From assembly GCA_016939365.1 (NCBI GenBank), contig JAFGHD010000007.1, forward strand, positions 1-62,565: 62,565 bases of DNA, in the 5' to 3' direction. Positions 8,628-17,497 of the stretch are shown piece by piece. The notes under the pieces are model-generated. The model worked only from the letters and a program-made list of their open reading frames with translations, made no database searches and was not told where the DNA came from. Each line of letters begins with the position of its first letter. The first letter of the stretch is position 1. The stretch comes from Bacteroidales bacterium (lineage in GTDB: Bacteria > Bacteroidota > Bacteroidia > Bacteroidales > JAFGHD01). A program made the translations under genes and the position numbers.

Positions 8628-10835
8628 TCACACGATTCCCCTTTCTTCAATGATACCGTGCCTGATAATGTTCATACAACGTTCTGTATAGAGCTCGGCT
8701 GCGCGATCGAAGGTATTGATTTCGCTCACTTCCCTGAAACATTTGAGTGCCTCCTGGTACCTGTTGTTTTTGAAATGGTTGATGCCCGAGTTGTAGGTGT
8801 CCTTGGTCATAATCTTCAACTGACGGATGTCCTCAGGATCGCCGTCAATGACCTCGAATACATAGACCGCCTCTTTTTTCCCCTTGACCTTTGCGATATC
8901 CAGGAAACGGTAGTTGTACTGGGAGGGATTGATCAGCTTGATCAGGGTGTCCTGGCTGATGATGATGGAACTGCCGTAGGTTTTGGTAAGACCTTCAAGC
9001 CTGGCGGCCAGGTTGACCGCGTCGGAGATCACTGTACCGTCCATCCTTCCCTCGCCCCCAACCACTCCCAGCATGAGAAGACCGGTGTGTATCCCTATCC
9101 CGCTCCGGATGCTCGGTTTGCCGAATTGTTCCATGACCTGGTTGAACTGCGACAACTTGATCCGCATCTCAATGGCAGCGTTCAGCGCATCTTCCACCTG
9201 GTCGCTGAAGAGGGCCATGATCGAATCCCCGATGTATTTGTCAATGAATCCGTTGTTGTGCCGGATCACCGGCTCCATATAGCCAAGGTAATAATTCAGG
9301 TAGTCGAAGTTTTCCTTTGGGCTCATCTGCTCCGAAATCTCAGTAAAGGAACGGATGTCTGAGAAAAGGACGGTCATTTCTTTCTGGACCTGATCTCCCA
9401 GCCGTATATCCACGAACGATTTCTTGCCCAGGTAATCCAGGAACTGTCGGGGAACAAACCGGGAATAGGCTTCTGTCATCTGTGAAATGTTGTGAATATA
9501 ATCCCCCAGTCGCCGCGTCATCTCATTATACCCTTCGGCCAGCACACCTATTTCATCATTGGTCCTGACCACAGTGAAATGGCTGATCTCTCCCTCACCG
9601 GTCTTTTTCATATTTTCCAGCAATTCATTGACCGGGATCACGATATCCTGGGTCGTCCATTTTACGAAAAACAGGATGTAGATAAAGGCTATGAAAATCC
9701 CGCTGTAAATCCCCATGATCATGAAAAGGCTGTTGACACTGTTGAAATAGAACAGCCAGCCCGGAATTTCAGATTCATTCAGGGAGAATACATCCTCGAA
9801 CATCATGTAATTTCCGAAAAGGATTTTTTTCTGATCCTCATTCATGTTCAGGTCGGGGATGTCCCTGAGGTAGGTAATGCTCAGAAAAATGTAGAGAATG
9901 ACGATGGTAAGGGGGAGAAGGGTGGTCATGGCGCTGGAAATCCAGAGCCGGTTCCTGATGCGTCCGGTACGTTTCCCGAATACCCTCCTTTTAAGTACCT
10001 CCTGAGGTATGATATGATCGATATACCTGATATGTACCCGGTGCTTTTCCCAGAAGTAAACAAACAGTCCCGCCAGTATCGAAGCGATGAACGATACATA
10101 GAAAAATTGTGTAAAAAGTGTGTGCTCGAGATCCCCCCGGAAGCGATCCTGCTGCCCCATTTTGATCAGCATGAAAACATGCATGATCGCGAAAGGCAGG
10201 AAAAGAATCAGTGAACTGATCCATGGGAGTCTTAGAAGATATCTGCTGCAGAAATGCCTCAACTTATCGGATACGGGTTGCCTGCGCCTGATTTTTCTGA
10301 AATAACGCTTGTAAGGAATATTGAAAAGAAATCCGGCCAGGAAACTGATAAGAAGCAGGTTGATCAGCAGTCTGAATGCCTGGCCTGTCGGACTCTCATG
10401 TTCATCCTGCGCGTCCCCGGCGGAAGGTTGTGATAGTACAACTGTTAAGCTTTCGTCCCCGCTCCCCATGGTTCCGCTCCCGATCGTATCCCTCCTGTTT
10501 TCCATGATGGAGTCCAGCATCATGGTTACAAGGCTGTCCATTGCTAAGGATGAAGTGTCCTGCAGATAGTTCCTTGCGATCTCAGCTGATACCCTTCGGG
10601 CGGTTTCAAATGCAGTTTTGTCACCGGAAGAGTCGGGAAAAGGTATATCAAGCCGGTTTTCCCGAGTAACCTCCTGACCTGCCTGTTTTTGCCCAAGCTG
10701 CCTCAACTGCGGGGCATATTTTATAGTCAGGATCAGCAAAAAGGGCAGCACCAGAAAGTAATACAACGCCGAAGCAAATAAATAGATCCGCAATCCGTAA
10801 AACCTCGGTATCCTTCTGTTGCCTGGAGTATTCAT
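8628..10835 (-). CDS. Membrane class III adenylate/guanylate cyclase with HAMP domain
   Basis: 735 residues. Membrane segments cluster at about 15-40, 135-155, 195-220, 240-265, 295-320 and 370-395. A HAMP-like linker follows (TTQDIVIPVNELLENMKKTG to MTRRLGDYI). The catalytic domain (about 475-650) has both metal aspartates (VLFSDIRSFTEISEQM and YIGDSIMALF), the GIGIHTG strand and DAVNLAARLEGLT. A C-terminal TPR-like tail (NHFKNNRYQEALKCFREV) may bind partners. Family knowledge says it makes a cyclic nucleotide in response to an envelope signal; cAMP is more likely than cGMP but not proven. It is the first gene of an operon with the HD protein. Confidence 0.93.
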   Translation of the reverse strand: MNTPGNRRIPRFYGLRIYLFASALYYFLVLPFLLILTIKYAPQLRQLGQKQAGQEVTRENRLDIPFPDSSGDKTAFETARRVSAEIARNYLQDTSSLAMDSLVTMMLDSIMENRRDTIGSGTMGSGDESLTVVLSQPSAGDAQDEHESPTGQAFRLLINLLLISFLAGFLFNIPYKRYFRKIRRRQPVSDKLRHFCSRYLLRLPWISSLILFLPFAIMHVFMLIKMGQQDRFRGDLEHTLFTQFFYVSFIASILAGLFVYFWEKHRVHIRYIDHIIPQEVLKRRVFGKRTGRIRNRLWISSAMTTLLPLTIVILYIFLSITYLRDIPDLNMNEDQKKILFGNYMMFEDVFSLNESEIPGWLFYFNSVNSLFMIMGIYSGIFIAFIYILFFVKWTTQDIVIPVNELLENMKKTGEGEISHFTVVRTNDEIGVLAEGYNEMTRRLGDYIHNISQMTEAYSRFVPRQFLDYLGKKSFVDIRLGDQVQKEMTVLFSDIRSFTEISEQMSPKENFDYLNYYLGYMEPVIRHNNGFIDKYIGDSIMALFSDQVEDALNAAIEMRIKLSQFNQVMEQFGKPSIRSGIGIHTGLLMLGVVGGEGRMDGTVISDAVNLAARLEGLTKTYGSSIIISQDTLIKLINPSQYNYRFLDIAKVKGKKEAVYVFEVIDGDPEDIRQLKIMTKDTYNSGINHFKNNRYQEALKCFREVSEINTFDRAAELYTERCMNIIRHGIIEERGIV

Positions 10836-10888
10836 TCCCGGGTTGAAATTTCCGTCAAATTAACAAATTTTTTCAGTGGAATAATTCC

Positions 10889-10896
10889 TACTTTTG
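10889..10896 (+). promoter_or_regulatory. Candidate -7 box for the flavin reductase operon
   Basis: TACTTTTG matches TAnnTTTG and lies 27 bases upstream of the ATG at 10924. The region at -33 is only T-rich. Confidence 0.45.
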
Positions 10897-10923
10897 AGAT
10901 TTCATACTCCACGGTAAGCTTCA

Positions 10924-11454
10924 ATGCACAAAGAGATTCCCGTAAGCCAGCTGGAAGTAAACATGATAGATCTCATCAGCAGGCAATGGATGCTTCTGAC
11001 TGCCGGCAGTCCCGCTTATTTTAACTGTATGACGGCATCCTGGGGAGGTTTGGGTCACCTGTGGAGCCAGAACGTGCTTTTTGCATTTGTAAGGCCCCAG
11101 CGGTTTACCTATCATTTTATGGAGAACAGCGCCCTTTTTACCGCCTCGTTCTTTCATGAAGAGTACAGGAACATCCTGACCTACTGCGGGACCCGTTCCG
11201 GCCGTGAAGCCGACAAAATTGGTGAAACAGGACTGATGCCGTTCGAACTGGACGGAGGTGGTATGGGATACCAGCAGGCCTGGCTGATCATGAAATGCAG
11301 AAAGATTTACTTCCAGGATATTGATCCCGGAAAGTTCCTTGATAAACTGATCGGCCGGAATTACCCGGAAAAGGATTACCACCGGATGTATATCGGCCGG
11401 ATAGAGCAGTCACTGGTAAGGATCGAACCGGAGCAATCCCTGAAAGAATCTTGA
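10924..11454 (+). CDS. Flavin reductase-like FMN-binding protein
   Basis: 176 residues with the flavin-reductase split-barrel pattern: PAYFNCMTASWGGLGHLWSQ near the start (FMN phosphate and isoalloxazine contacts), FVRPQRFTYHFME, and FTASFF. Such proteins bind FMN and reduce it or pass electrons from it. The next gene (DUF6913) starts 4 bases after the stop. Physiological partner unknown. Confidence 0.86.
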   Translation: MHKEIPVSQLEVNMIDLISRQWMLLTAGSPAYFNCMTASWGGLGHLWSQNVLFAFVRPQRFTYHFMENSALFTASFFHEEYRNILTYCGTRSGREADKIGETGLMPFELDGGGMGYQQAWLIMKCRKIYFQDIDPGKFLDKLIGRNYPEKDYHRMYIGRIEQSLVRIEPEQSLKES

Positions 11455-11458
11455 TCTT

Positions 11459-12034
11459 ATGCCTGTAACCATCACATGGATTGGTAAGAGAGTGCTTCAG
11501 TTCAGGCAACACAGGGTTTCCAGGCAAAAGTGCATGGTCAGCCTCAGTGAAGCCCGTGAAGTTGGAATCCTGTTTCCCGTGAACGGCCAGCTTGAATTGC
11601 ATGAGGTTATGGAGTATTCCCGGATGCTGTCTTCCGGCGGCATTTCTGTGGATGTGCTGGGCTTTGTCAATGACCGCCAGGTGCCGGGATACTGCTTTGA
11701 CGAACGAAACGCGCGCTTCTTTTGCCGAAGGGACCTCAATTTTTTCTCCATACCCGTACACCCGTTCGTAAGGTATTTCATCAGGAAAGAATATGACATT
11801 CTGTTCGATCTCGATCATCAATCCCTGTTTCCATTGGATTATATTATTGGCCTTTCGCACGCCAGCCTGAGGGTGGGACCTCTGGATGAAGCCCGGAGTC
11901 ACCTCTACGACATGATGATCGGGAATCCCGAAGGCTCTTTCAGGGATTTTCTGAAACATGCTTCATATTATCTCACCGAGATCCGTTCCCCCGGGAAAAC
12001 TCCGCCCTCTGAAGCGGGTATACTTCAGCGGTAG
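11459..12034 (+). CDS. DUF6913-type conserved Bacteroidota protein
   Basis: 191 residues. I recognise the family by its order of motifs: a basic N-terminus, EAREVGILFP, SVDVLGFVNDRQVPGY, FFCRRDLNFFSIP, EYDILFDLDHQSLFPL and the closing SHASLRVGP. The function is unknown and no membrane segment or signal peptide is visible. It lies 4 bases after the flavin reductase, so the two are cotranscribed. Confidence 0.72.
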   Translation: MPVTITWIGKRVLQFRQHRVSRQKCMVSLSEAREVGILFPVNGQLELHEVMEYSRMLSSGGISVDVLGFVNDRQVPGYCFDERNARFFCRRDLNFFSIPVHPFVRYFIRKEYDILFDLDHQSLFPLDYIIGLSHASLRVGPLDEARSHLYDMMIGNPEGSFRDFLKHASYYLTEIRSPGKTPPSEAGILQR

Positions 12035-12077
12035 ACAGGCTCTTTTTCGTGTAAGTCTGCCCGGAAACCATAAACCG

Positions 12078-12091
12078 TGATCCCGGGATCA
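12078..12091. promoter_or_regulatory. 14-bp perfect palindrome upstream of the broken carboxypeptidase
   Basis: TGATCCCGGGATCA is a perfect palindrome 120 bases before the start codon at 12212. It could be an operator or chance; nothing else supports it. Confidence 0.25.
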
Positions 12092-12211
12092 TATGACAAA
12101 CGAATCGTCGACTTGTTAAGATCGTCTGTAGCCCGGAAAACCCCGCCGTTCTTCAGCCAACCATTGTCAAATGATTTCTGTCCTATTAAGCGAAATCCAA
12201 CCGATACATCG

Positions 12212-14168
12212 ATGTTGTATATCAGACTCTCGATCCTTCTCATCCTTTCGGTACAGATGATGAAGGTATATCCCCGGCAATGCGGAAATGAAGATGAGGA
12301 AATCAGCAGGATTTTCGGTGACCGGAAAGAAGTGTATTTCAGGTTTAATGTTTTTTCAGAAAAGGACATACACTTCCTGACCCGGATCATCTCGATCGAC
12401 CGTGTGTCCGGAGGCCATGTGGTTTATGCATATGCCGATCCATTGGAATTCGGAGAATTCCTGGATTATGGTGCGGAATATGCGTTGCTGGTGCCTCCGG
12501 GACTGATGGTTCAGCCGGAGATGAGACCTTCGGTCAACCTTAGGGCACTTACCGAATGGGATTTTTATCCCACTTACGAGGCGTACCTGGATATGATGAA
12601 CCAGTTTGCACAGGATTATCCGGACCTGTGTGAGGTATTCAGTATCGGTCAATCCATTCAGGGAAGGGAATTCACTCTTGAGATTTCAGAGGATAAAATG
12701 CCACTTGCAAGCCAGTTACCCAATTTCTGGGAATATAATTACAGGTCATTCCTGAATTACATCGAGCAGACCGGCTTTGGCATCAGGGGAGCCGTTACCG
12801 ATTCCGTGACCGGTCAGCCATTGATTGCGGAGGTATACATTGAGGACCATGAAAAGGACAGTTCCTGGATTTACTCCACTGCCGCTACCGGTATCTACTT
12901 CAGACCGGTTTATGCAGGTATTTGGGATGTCACCTTTTCCGCTCCCGGTTTTTTTTCCAAAAACATATCATGGCATCCAGACGATCAACAGGACGGTTAC
13001 TTCGCTTGATGCTGCATTGGTGCCGGGCGACCTCATTGCTGATTTCATTGCGGACAAGACCTCCATCAGTGTGGGTGAGACGGTCGGCTTCACCGATCTG
13101 ACCCGGGGCAACCCCGTTTCATGGTTGTGGTCCTTTGAAGGCGGGGATCCTCCTTCCTCCACGCTGCAAAATCCGGCAGGGATCACCTACAACAGCACGG
13201 GTAACTATGATGTGACCCTTTCTGTTGACGACGGAAGCAACGTCCACACCCTCACCCGTTACGATTATATCCAAGTCAGTGTGGAATACCTGATGCAGAG
13301 CGGACAGGTGACGACATGCAACGGAACCTTTTTGGACACGGGAGGAATTGAAAATAATTATTCCGACAACGAAGACATGACGATGACCTTCCTCCCGGAA
13401 GAACCGGACGGCAGGATCGCCTGCGATTTCACATTATTTGCAGTGGAGTGGGAAAGCAACTGCGATTACGACTGGCTGAAGGTGTTTGACGGATTGTCCC
13501 CGTCCGCCCCCCTGATCGGGAAATACTGCGGTACCGGTTCACCGGGATACCTCATAGCTACCAATCCCGATGGGGCACTTACATTTCAGTTCCATTCCGA
13601 TTATTCAGTTACTGAACCGGGCTGGGTGGCTCTCGTCACCTGTGAGGATCCCCCCGCAGTTCCCCTGGCGGATTTCACAGCTGACCAGACCATGATTCAT
13701 CCCGGAGAAACAGTCAGTTTTTCTGACCTCTCGCTTCATAACCCGACTTTCTGGTCATGGAATTTCCCGGGAGGCGATCCATCCTCAAGTTTCATCCAAC
13801 ACCCTTGGGTGATCTATCATGACCCCGGACAGTATGACGTCACCCTGACAGCCTCCAACGCGTGCGGCTCCGATACCAAAACGATTGAAAATTTCATCAC
13901 CGTGGAACCCTTAAGCCTGACCGAGGATTACTCCGCAGGCGGTATCCTGCTCTTCCCGAATCCGGCCAGGGAGTATCTGGAACTCCGTCCGGTGATGCCC
14001 GGCGGAATCGTTACGGTCATGGACCTCTCCATGAAGGTAGTGAAATCGTTCACTGCGCAGACCGTTTACGGAAGGATGCCCATCGGAGATCTCTCTCCAG
14101 GTATATATTTCCTGGCTTATCGATACGGAGATTATCCGTTTTTCAGGAAGTTTGTGGTCATCAGATAA
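12212..14168 (+). pseudogene. M14 carboxypeptidase remnant with PKD and CUB domains and T9SS signal: active site deleted, frameshifted
   Basis: A signal peptide starts at the ATG at 12212. The N-terminal propeptide-like region and the entry to the peptidase domain (FYPTYEAYLDMMNQF, VFSIGQSIQGRE) match the intact paralogue at 14226. Immediately after GRE the sequence jumps to FTLEIS, which in the paralogue lies 210 codons later, so the zinc ligands, the NRN substrate loop and the distal His are gone. At the T8 run 12949-12956 the frame slips by one base; removing one T restores an ungapped match to the paralogue. Beyond it lie a PKD domain, a CUB-like domain (CDYDWLKVFDG), a second PKD domain and a type A sorting domain ending KFVVIR. 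Even if expressed whole it could not be a carboxypeptidase; a binding role for the CUB/PKD part is conceivable. Confidence 0.82.
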
Positions 14169-14198
14169 CCTCCCGGCCGGGATCAACTGCACAATGAG

Positions 14199-14206
14199 TA
14201 TATTTG
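14199..14206 (+). promoter_or_regulatory. Candidate -7 box for the M14 carboxypeptidase
   Basis: TATATTTG matches TAnnTTTG exactly, 19 bases before the start codon at 14226. No good -33 element. Confidence 0.5.
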
Positions 14207-14225
14207 CAGTGGCTTAAACCTTCAT

Positions 14226-15965
14226 ATGAAACGGATCGTACCGAAAGGCATGGCCTTTCTGTTGCTTCTGCATGGAATCGTGTTATTTGCCTGGTCTTCA
14301 CAGGACAGTCAGAAGTTGTCTGGAGGCATCCCGGGTGAACTGGAACAACGGGGTGAGCTCTATTTCAGGTTTCTTGAGCAGCGGGCAATGGTCATGGAGG
14401 ATCTCTCCGGGATCATTTCCATTGATCGGTTATCCCCGGATGGCTGGGTTTATGCATATGCCGGCCGGAAAGGATTCCCCGTTTTTCTGAAATATGGCAT
14501 TGATTACGAGGTGCTCATACATCCGGGACTCCAGCATTCTCCAAGGATGACCTCCCTTATCGATCCCGGAAAGACCGGAGCCTGGGATTCTTATCCAACC
14601 TATGATGCCTATCTTGCGCTCATGTATCAGTTTCAGAGTACCCATCCTTCGCTTTGTCAGGTATTCAGTATCGGTCAGTCGGTACAGGGTAGGGAGTTGC
14701 TTGTTGCCAGGATATCGGACCAGCCCGGGACGGATGAAACGGAACCGGAATTCTTTTACACCAGCACGATGCATGGAGATGAAACAGCCGGATATGTACT
14801 CATGCTACGTTTGATTGATTACCTTTTGTCGGGTTATGGCCTGGACCCGCGGGTCACGGAAATGGTGAATGAAACTGATATTTTTATCAATCCCCTGGCC
14901 AATCCGGATGGTACCTATGCAGGGGGCAACAATACGGTGTACGGTGCTACCCGGTTCAATGCCAACGGAGTGGACCTGAACCGGAATTTTCCCGATCCGG
15001 AGGATGGTCCCCATCCTGACGGTGAAGAATGGCAGGCGGAAACATTGGCTTTTATGGATTTTGCCTCAGAAAGAAATTTTGTGACATCAGCCAATATCCA
15101 TGGCGGTTCCGAGGTTTGCAATTATCCATGGGATACATGGCCTGTCCTGCCGGCGGACAACTCATGGTGGCTGCTGGTCTGCAATGAGTATGCGGATACG
15201 GCACAGTATTACAGCCCTCCGGGTTATCTGGACGATTTCGGAACAGGCGTTACCAATGGTTATCAATGGTATTCCATCTCAGGCGGCAGGCAGGATTACA
15301 TGAATTATTTCCATCATTGCAGGGAATTTACGCTGGAAATCTCATCCATAAAGTTACTGCCTGAAAACCAGCTGAATAATTGGTGGGAATATAACTTCCG
15401 GTCTTTTATGAATTATCTGGAACAGGTCCGTTTCGGGATTCATGGCACAGTGATTGATTCCCTGACGGGCCAGCCCGTCAAAGCCGAAGTTTTTATCCCC
15501 GATCATGATATAGATCATTCCTGGATCTATTCCGACAGTATCACAGGAGACTTTCATCGTCCCATTGCGGCCGGTAACTGGACGGTCAGATTTTCGGCGC
15601 CGGGATATGTTACCAGAACTGTGGAAGGCATTGAGGTCGTTTCATGGGCCACCCAATGGTTCGATGTGAAACTGGTCCCCGGAGGACCCGGCATAATCGA
15701 ATACCCGCAGGGTGTTGCATTAGATATATTTCCTGTTCCCACCCCGGGTCCGTTTACCATCGCTCCATTCATCTCATCGCCATCACGGATGGATCTCAGG
15801 ATATTTGATGCCTCTGAAGGAAGAACGGTTTACCGTACACAGGTGGAATGTCTTCCCGGAAGGGAAACCTCCTGCGATCCGGGCTTATTGCCGCCGGGGG
15901 TTTACATCATAAGGCTTTCCGGCGGTGAAAGGTCATATTCTTCCAAGATCATTATCCGTCGCTGA
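14226..15965 (+). CDS. Secreted M14 zinc carboxypeptidase with T9SS type A signal
   Basis: 579 residues. A signal peptide (about 1-22) is followed by a propeptide-like region, then the peptidase core. Zinc ligands are in MHGDETAGY (HxxE) and NIHGGSEVCNYPW (third His), the substrate loop is NGVDLNRNFPD, and the catalytic Glu is in EFTLEIS. A carboxypeptidase regulatory-like beta domain follows (GTVIDSLTGQPVKAEVFI), then a type A sorting domain ending SSKIIIRR. It should remove C-terminal residues from peptides outside the cell. Its stop overlaps the start of the next gene by one base (TGATG), implying translational coupling. Confidence 0.94.
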   Translation: MKRIVPKGMAFLLLLHGIVLFAWSSQDSQKLSGGIPGELEQRGELYFRFLEQRAMVMEDLSGIISIDRLSPDGWVYAYAGRKGFPVFLKYGIDYEVLIHPGLQHSPRMTSLIDPGKTGAWDSYPTYDAYLALMYQFQSTHPSLCQVFSIGQSVQGRELLVARISDQPGTDETEPEFFYTSTMHGDETAGYVLMLRLIDYLLSGYGLDPRVTEMVNETDIFINPLANPDGTYAGGNNTVYGATRFNANGVDLNRNFPDPEDGPHPDGEEWQAETLAFMDFASERNFVTSANIHGGSEVCNYPWDTWPVLPADNSWWLLVCNEYADTAQYYSPPGYLDDFGTGVTNGYQWYSISGGRQDYMNYFHHCREFTLEISSIKLLPENQLNNWWEYNFRSFMNYLEQVRFGIHGTVIDSLTGQPVKAEVFIPDHDIDHSWIYSDSITGDFHRPIAAGNWTVRFSAPGYVTRTVEGIEVVSWATQWFDVKLVPGGPGIIEYPQGVALDIFPVPTPGPFTIAPFISSPSRMDLRIFDASEGRTVYRTQVECLPGRETSCDPGLLPPGVYIIRLSGGERSYSSKIIIRR

Positions 15966-17497
15966 TGAGAAGGTGGTTTTCCGAGGTTTTCCCGGTGAGT
16001 GTAACCGTCCTGGTCGCAGGGTGGGTGGTGATGATCTTTGAGCTGGCAGGATCCAGGATACTGGGACCCCATCTCGGCACATCTGTGGTGGTGTGGACCA
16101 GCCTGATCGGGCTCATTATGACCTCACTGAGCGCCGGTTACTGGATGGGTGGAAAATGGGCAGACCGTTATCCGAAGGAATACCTGTTGTCATACGTCCT
16201 GTTATGTGCGGCCCTCTTCATCCTGTTCACCATACGTTACCACGATGCGGTCATTCGTACCGTAACCTCCCGGCTGAACGATTATCCGGCAAGCACCCTG
16301 GTCTCCACGATGATCCTTTTTGCTCCGGCCTCATTTTTTCTGGGAATGGTGCTGCCTTTTGCGGCCAGGCTCAGGGTGAAATACCTCAGGGACTCCGGAG
16401 CACGGATCGGCAGTCTGTACGCACTCTCAACGATCGGCAGCATTGCAGGAACCTATATGGCAGGATTCTGGCTGATTTCAACGCTGGGATTCAACCGTGT
16501 ACTTTTTCTTCTCGTGTTTGTTCTGGTTGCCAACTCACTGCTGATCTCGGTAAGGAACTTATCCATGATCGCATCCATCTCAGGGCTGGTTTGTGTATTG
16601 CTTGCCATATGGGTGTGGACACGTGCTGAGGGAAGACAGAAGGATTACATTGACCTGGACACCCGATATAACAGGGTACTGATCTACGAAATGACTGACC
16701 AGAACACCGGCAGGCCTATCCGCATGCTCAGGATCAACGATGAAAAAAGCGCTGCAGTGTTTCTCGACGGAAAGGAGGGACTGGTCTTTGAAGTGCTCAG
16801 ATATTACCATCTTGCCGGTTATTTTTTTCCGGATTTTTCCAGGGCCCTCATGATCGGTGGTTCCGGTTATGCGTTTCCACAGGATTATATCCGCCAGTAC
16901 CCCGACAAGTCAATCGATGTGGTAGAGATCGACGGCGAACTGACCCATCTCGCCAGGAAGTATTTTGGTCTGACCGACGATCCCAGGCTCCGGATCTTCC
17001 ACGAGGACGGCCGCACTTATCTGGGAAATACGAACACAAGTTACGATGTGGTTTTCATGGATGCTTACAAATCGCAACTCACCATTCCATATCAGCTGAC
17101 CACGCAGGAAGCCGTCGAGGATATTTACAGAATCCTTTCTCCGGATGGAGTTGTCATGGCCAATATCATCTCCACCCTGGACCGCCGGACCAACCATTTC
17201 CTCAGGGCAGAACTCGCCACATACCGGAGCATCTTTCCGCAGGTCTATCTCTTCGCTGTCCAGTATCCCGAAGATAAAGAACGCGTGCAGAACATCATGC
17301 TGGTCGCACTGAAAAATCCAAAGGTCCCTTCATTTCATTCGGAAGACTCTCTCCTACAGTCCTATCTGAACCACAAGGTGTCGTTCCCTGTTCCGGATGA
17401 CATCCCCTCACTTACGGATGAATTTGCCCCCGTTGACTACTATACTTCCAGGATGCTCAAAGCTGTGAACTCCTCAGATACTGATACCTCCGGATAG
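15965..17497 (+). CDS. Membrane spermidine-synthase-like protein
   Basis: 510 residues. An N-terminal half with about seven membrane segments (about 10-215) joins a Rossmann methyltransferase/spermidine-synthase fold. Visible motifs are MIGGSGYAFPQDYI (nucleotide loop), VVEIDGEL (acidic ribose ligand), HEDGRTYL and DVVFMDAYKS. Such fusions are common but the aminopropyl acceptor, if any, is unknown; a methyltransferase role is also possible. Coupled to the upstream carboxypeptidase by a one-base overlap. Its last 24 bases overlap the end of the convergent membrane protein gene. Confidence 0.85.
   Translation: MRRWFSEVFPVSVTVLVAGWVVMIFELAGSRILGPHLGTSVVVWTSLIGLIMTSLSAGYWMGGKWADRYPKEYLLSYVLLCAALFILFTIRYHDAVIRTVTSRLNDYPASTLVSTMILFAPASFFLGMVLPFAARLRVKYLRDSGARIGSLYALSTIGSIAGTYMAGFWLISTLGFNRVLFLLVFVLVANSLLISVRNLSMIASISGLVCVLLAIWVWTRAEGRQKDYIDLDTRYNRVLIYEMTDQNTGRPIRMLRINDEKSAAVFLDGKEGLVFEVLRYYHLAGYFFPDFSRALMIGGSGYAFPQDYIRQYPDKSIDVVEIDGELTHLARKYFGLTDDPRLRIFHEDGRTYLGNTNTSYDVVFMDAYKSQLTIPYQLTTQEAVEDIYRILSPDGVVMANIISTLDRRTNHFLRAELATYRSIFPQVYLFAVQYPEDKERVQNIMLVALKNPKVPSFHSEDSLLQSYLNHKVSFPVPDDIPSLTDEFAPVDYYTSRMLKAVNSSDTDTSG

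Noticed and set aside
8418-9362. 314-residue plus-strand frame across the cyclase/HD junction
   Set aside because: Antisense to two well-defined genes; its composition follows their third codon positions.
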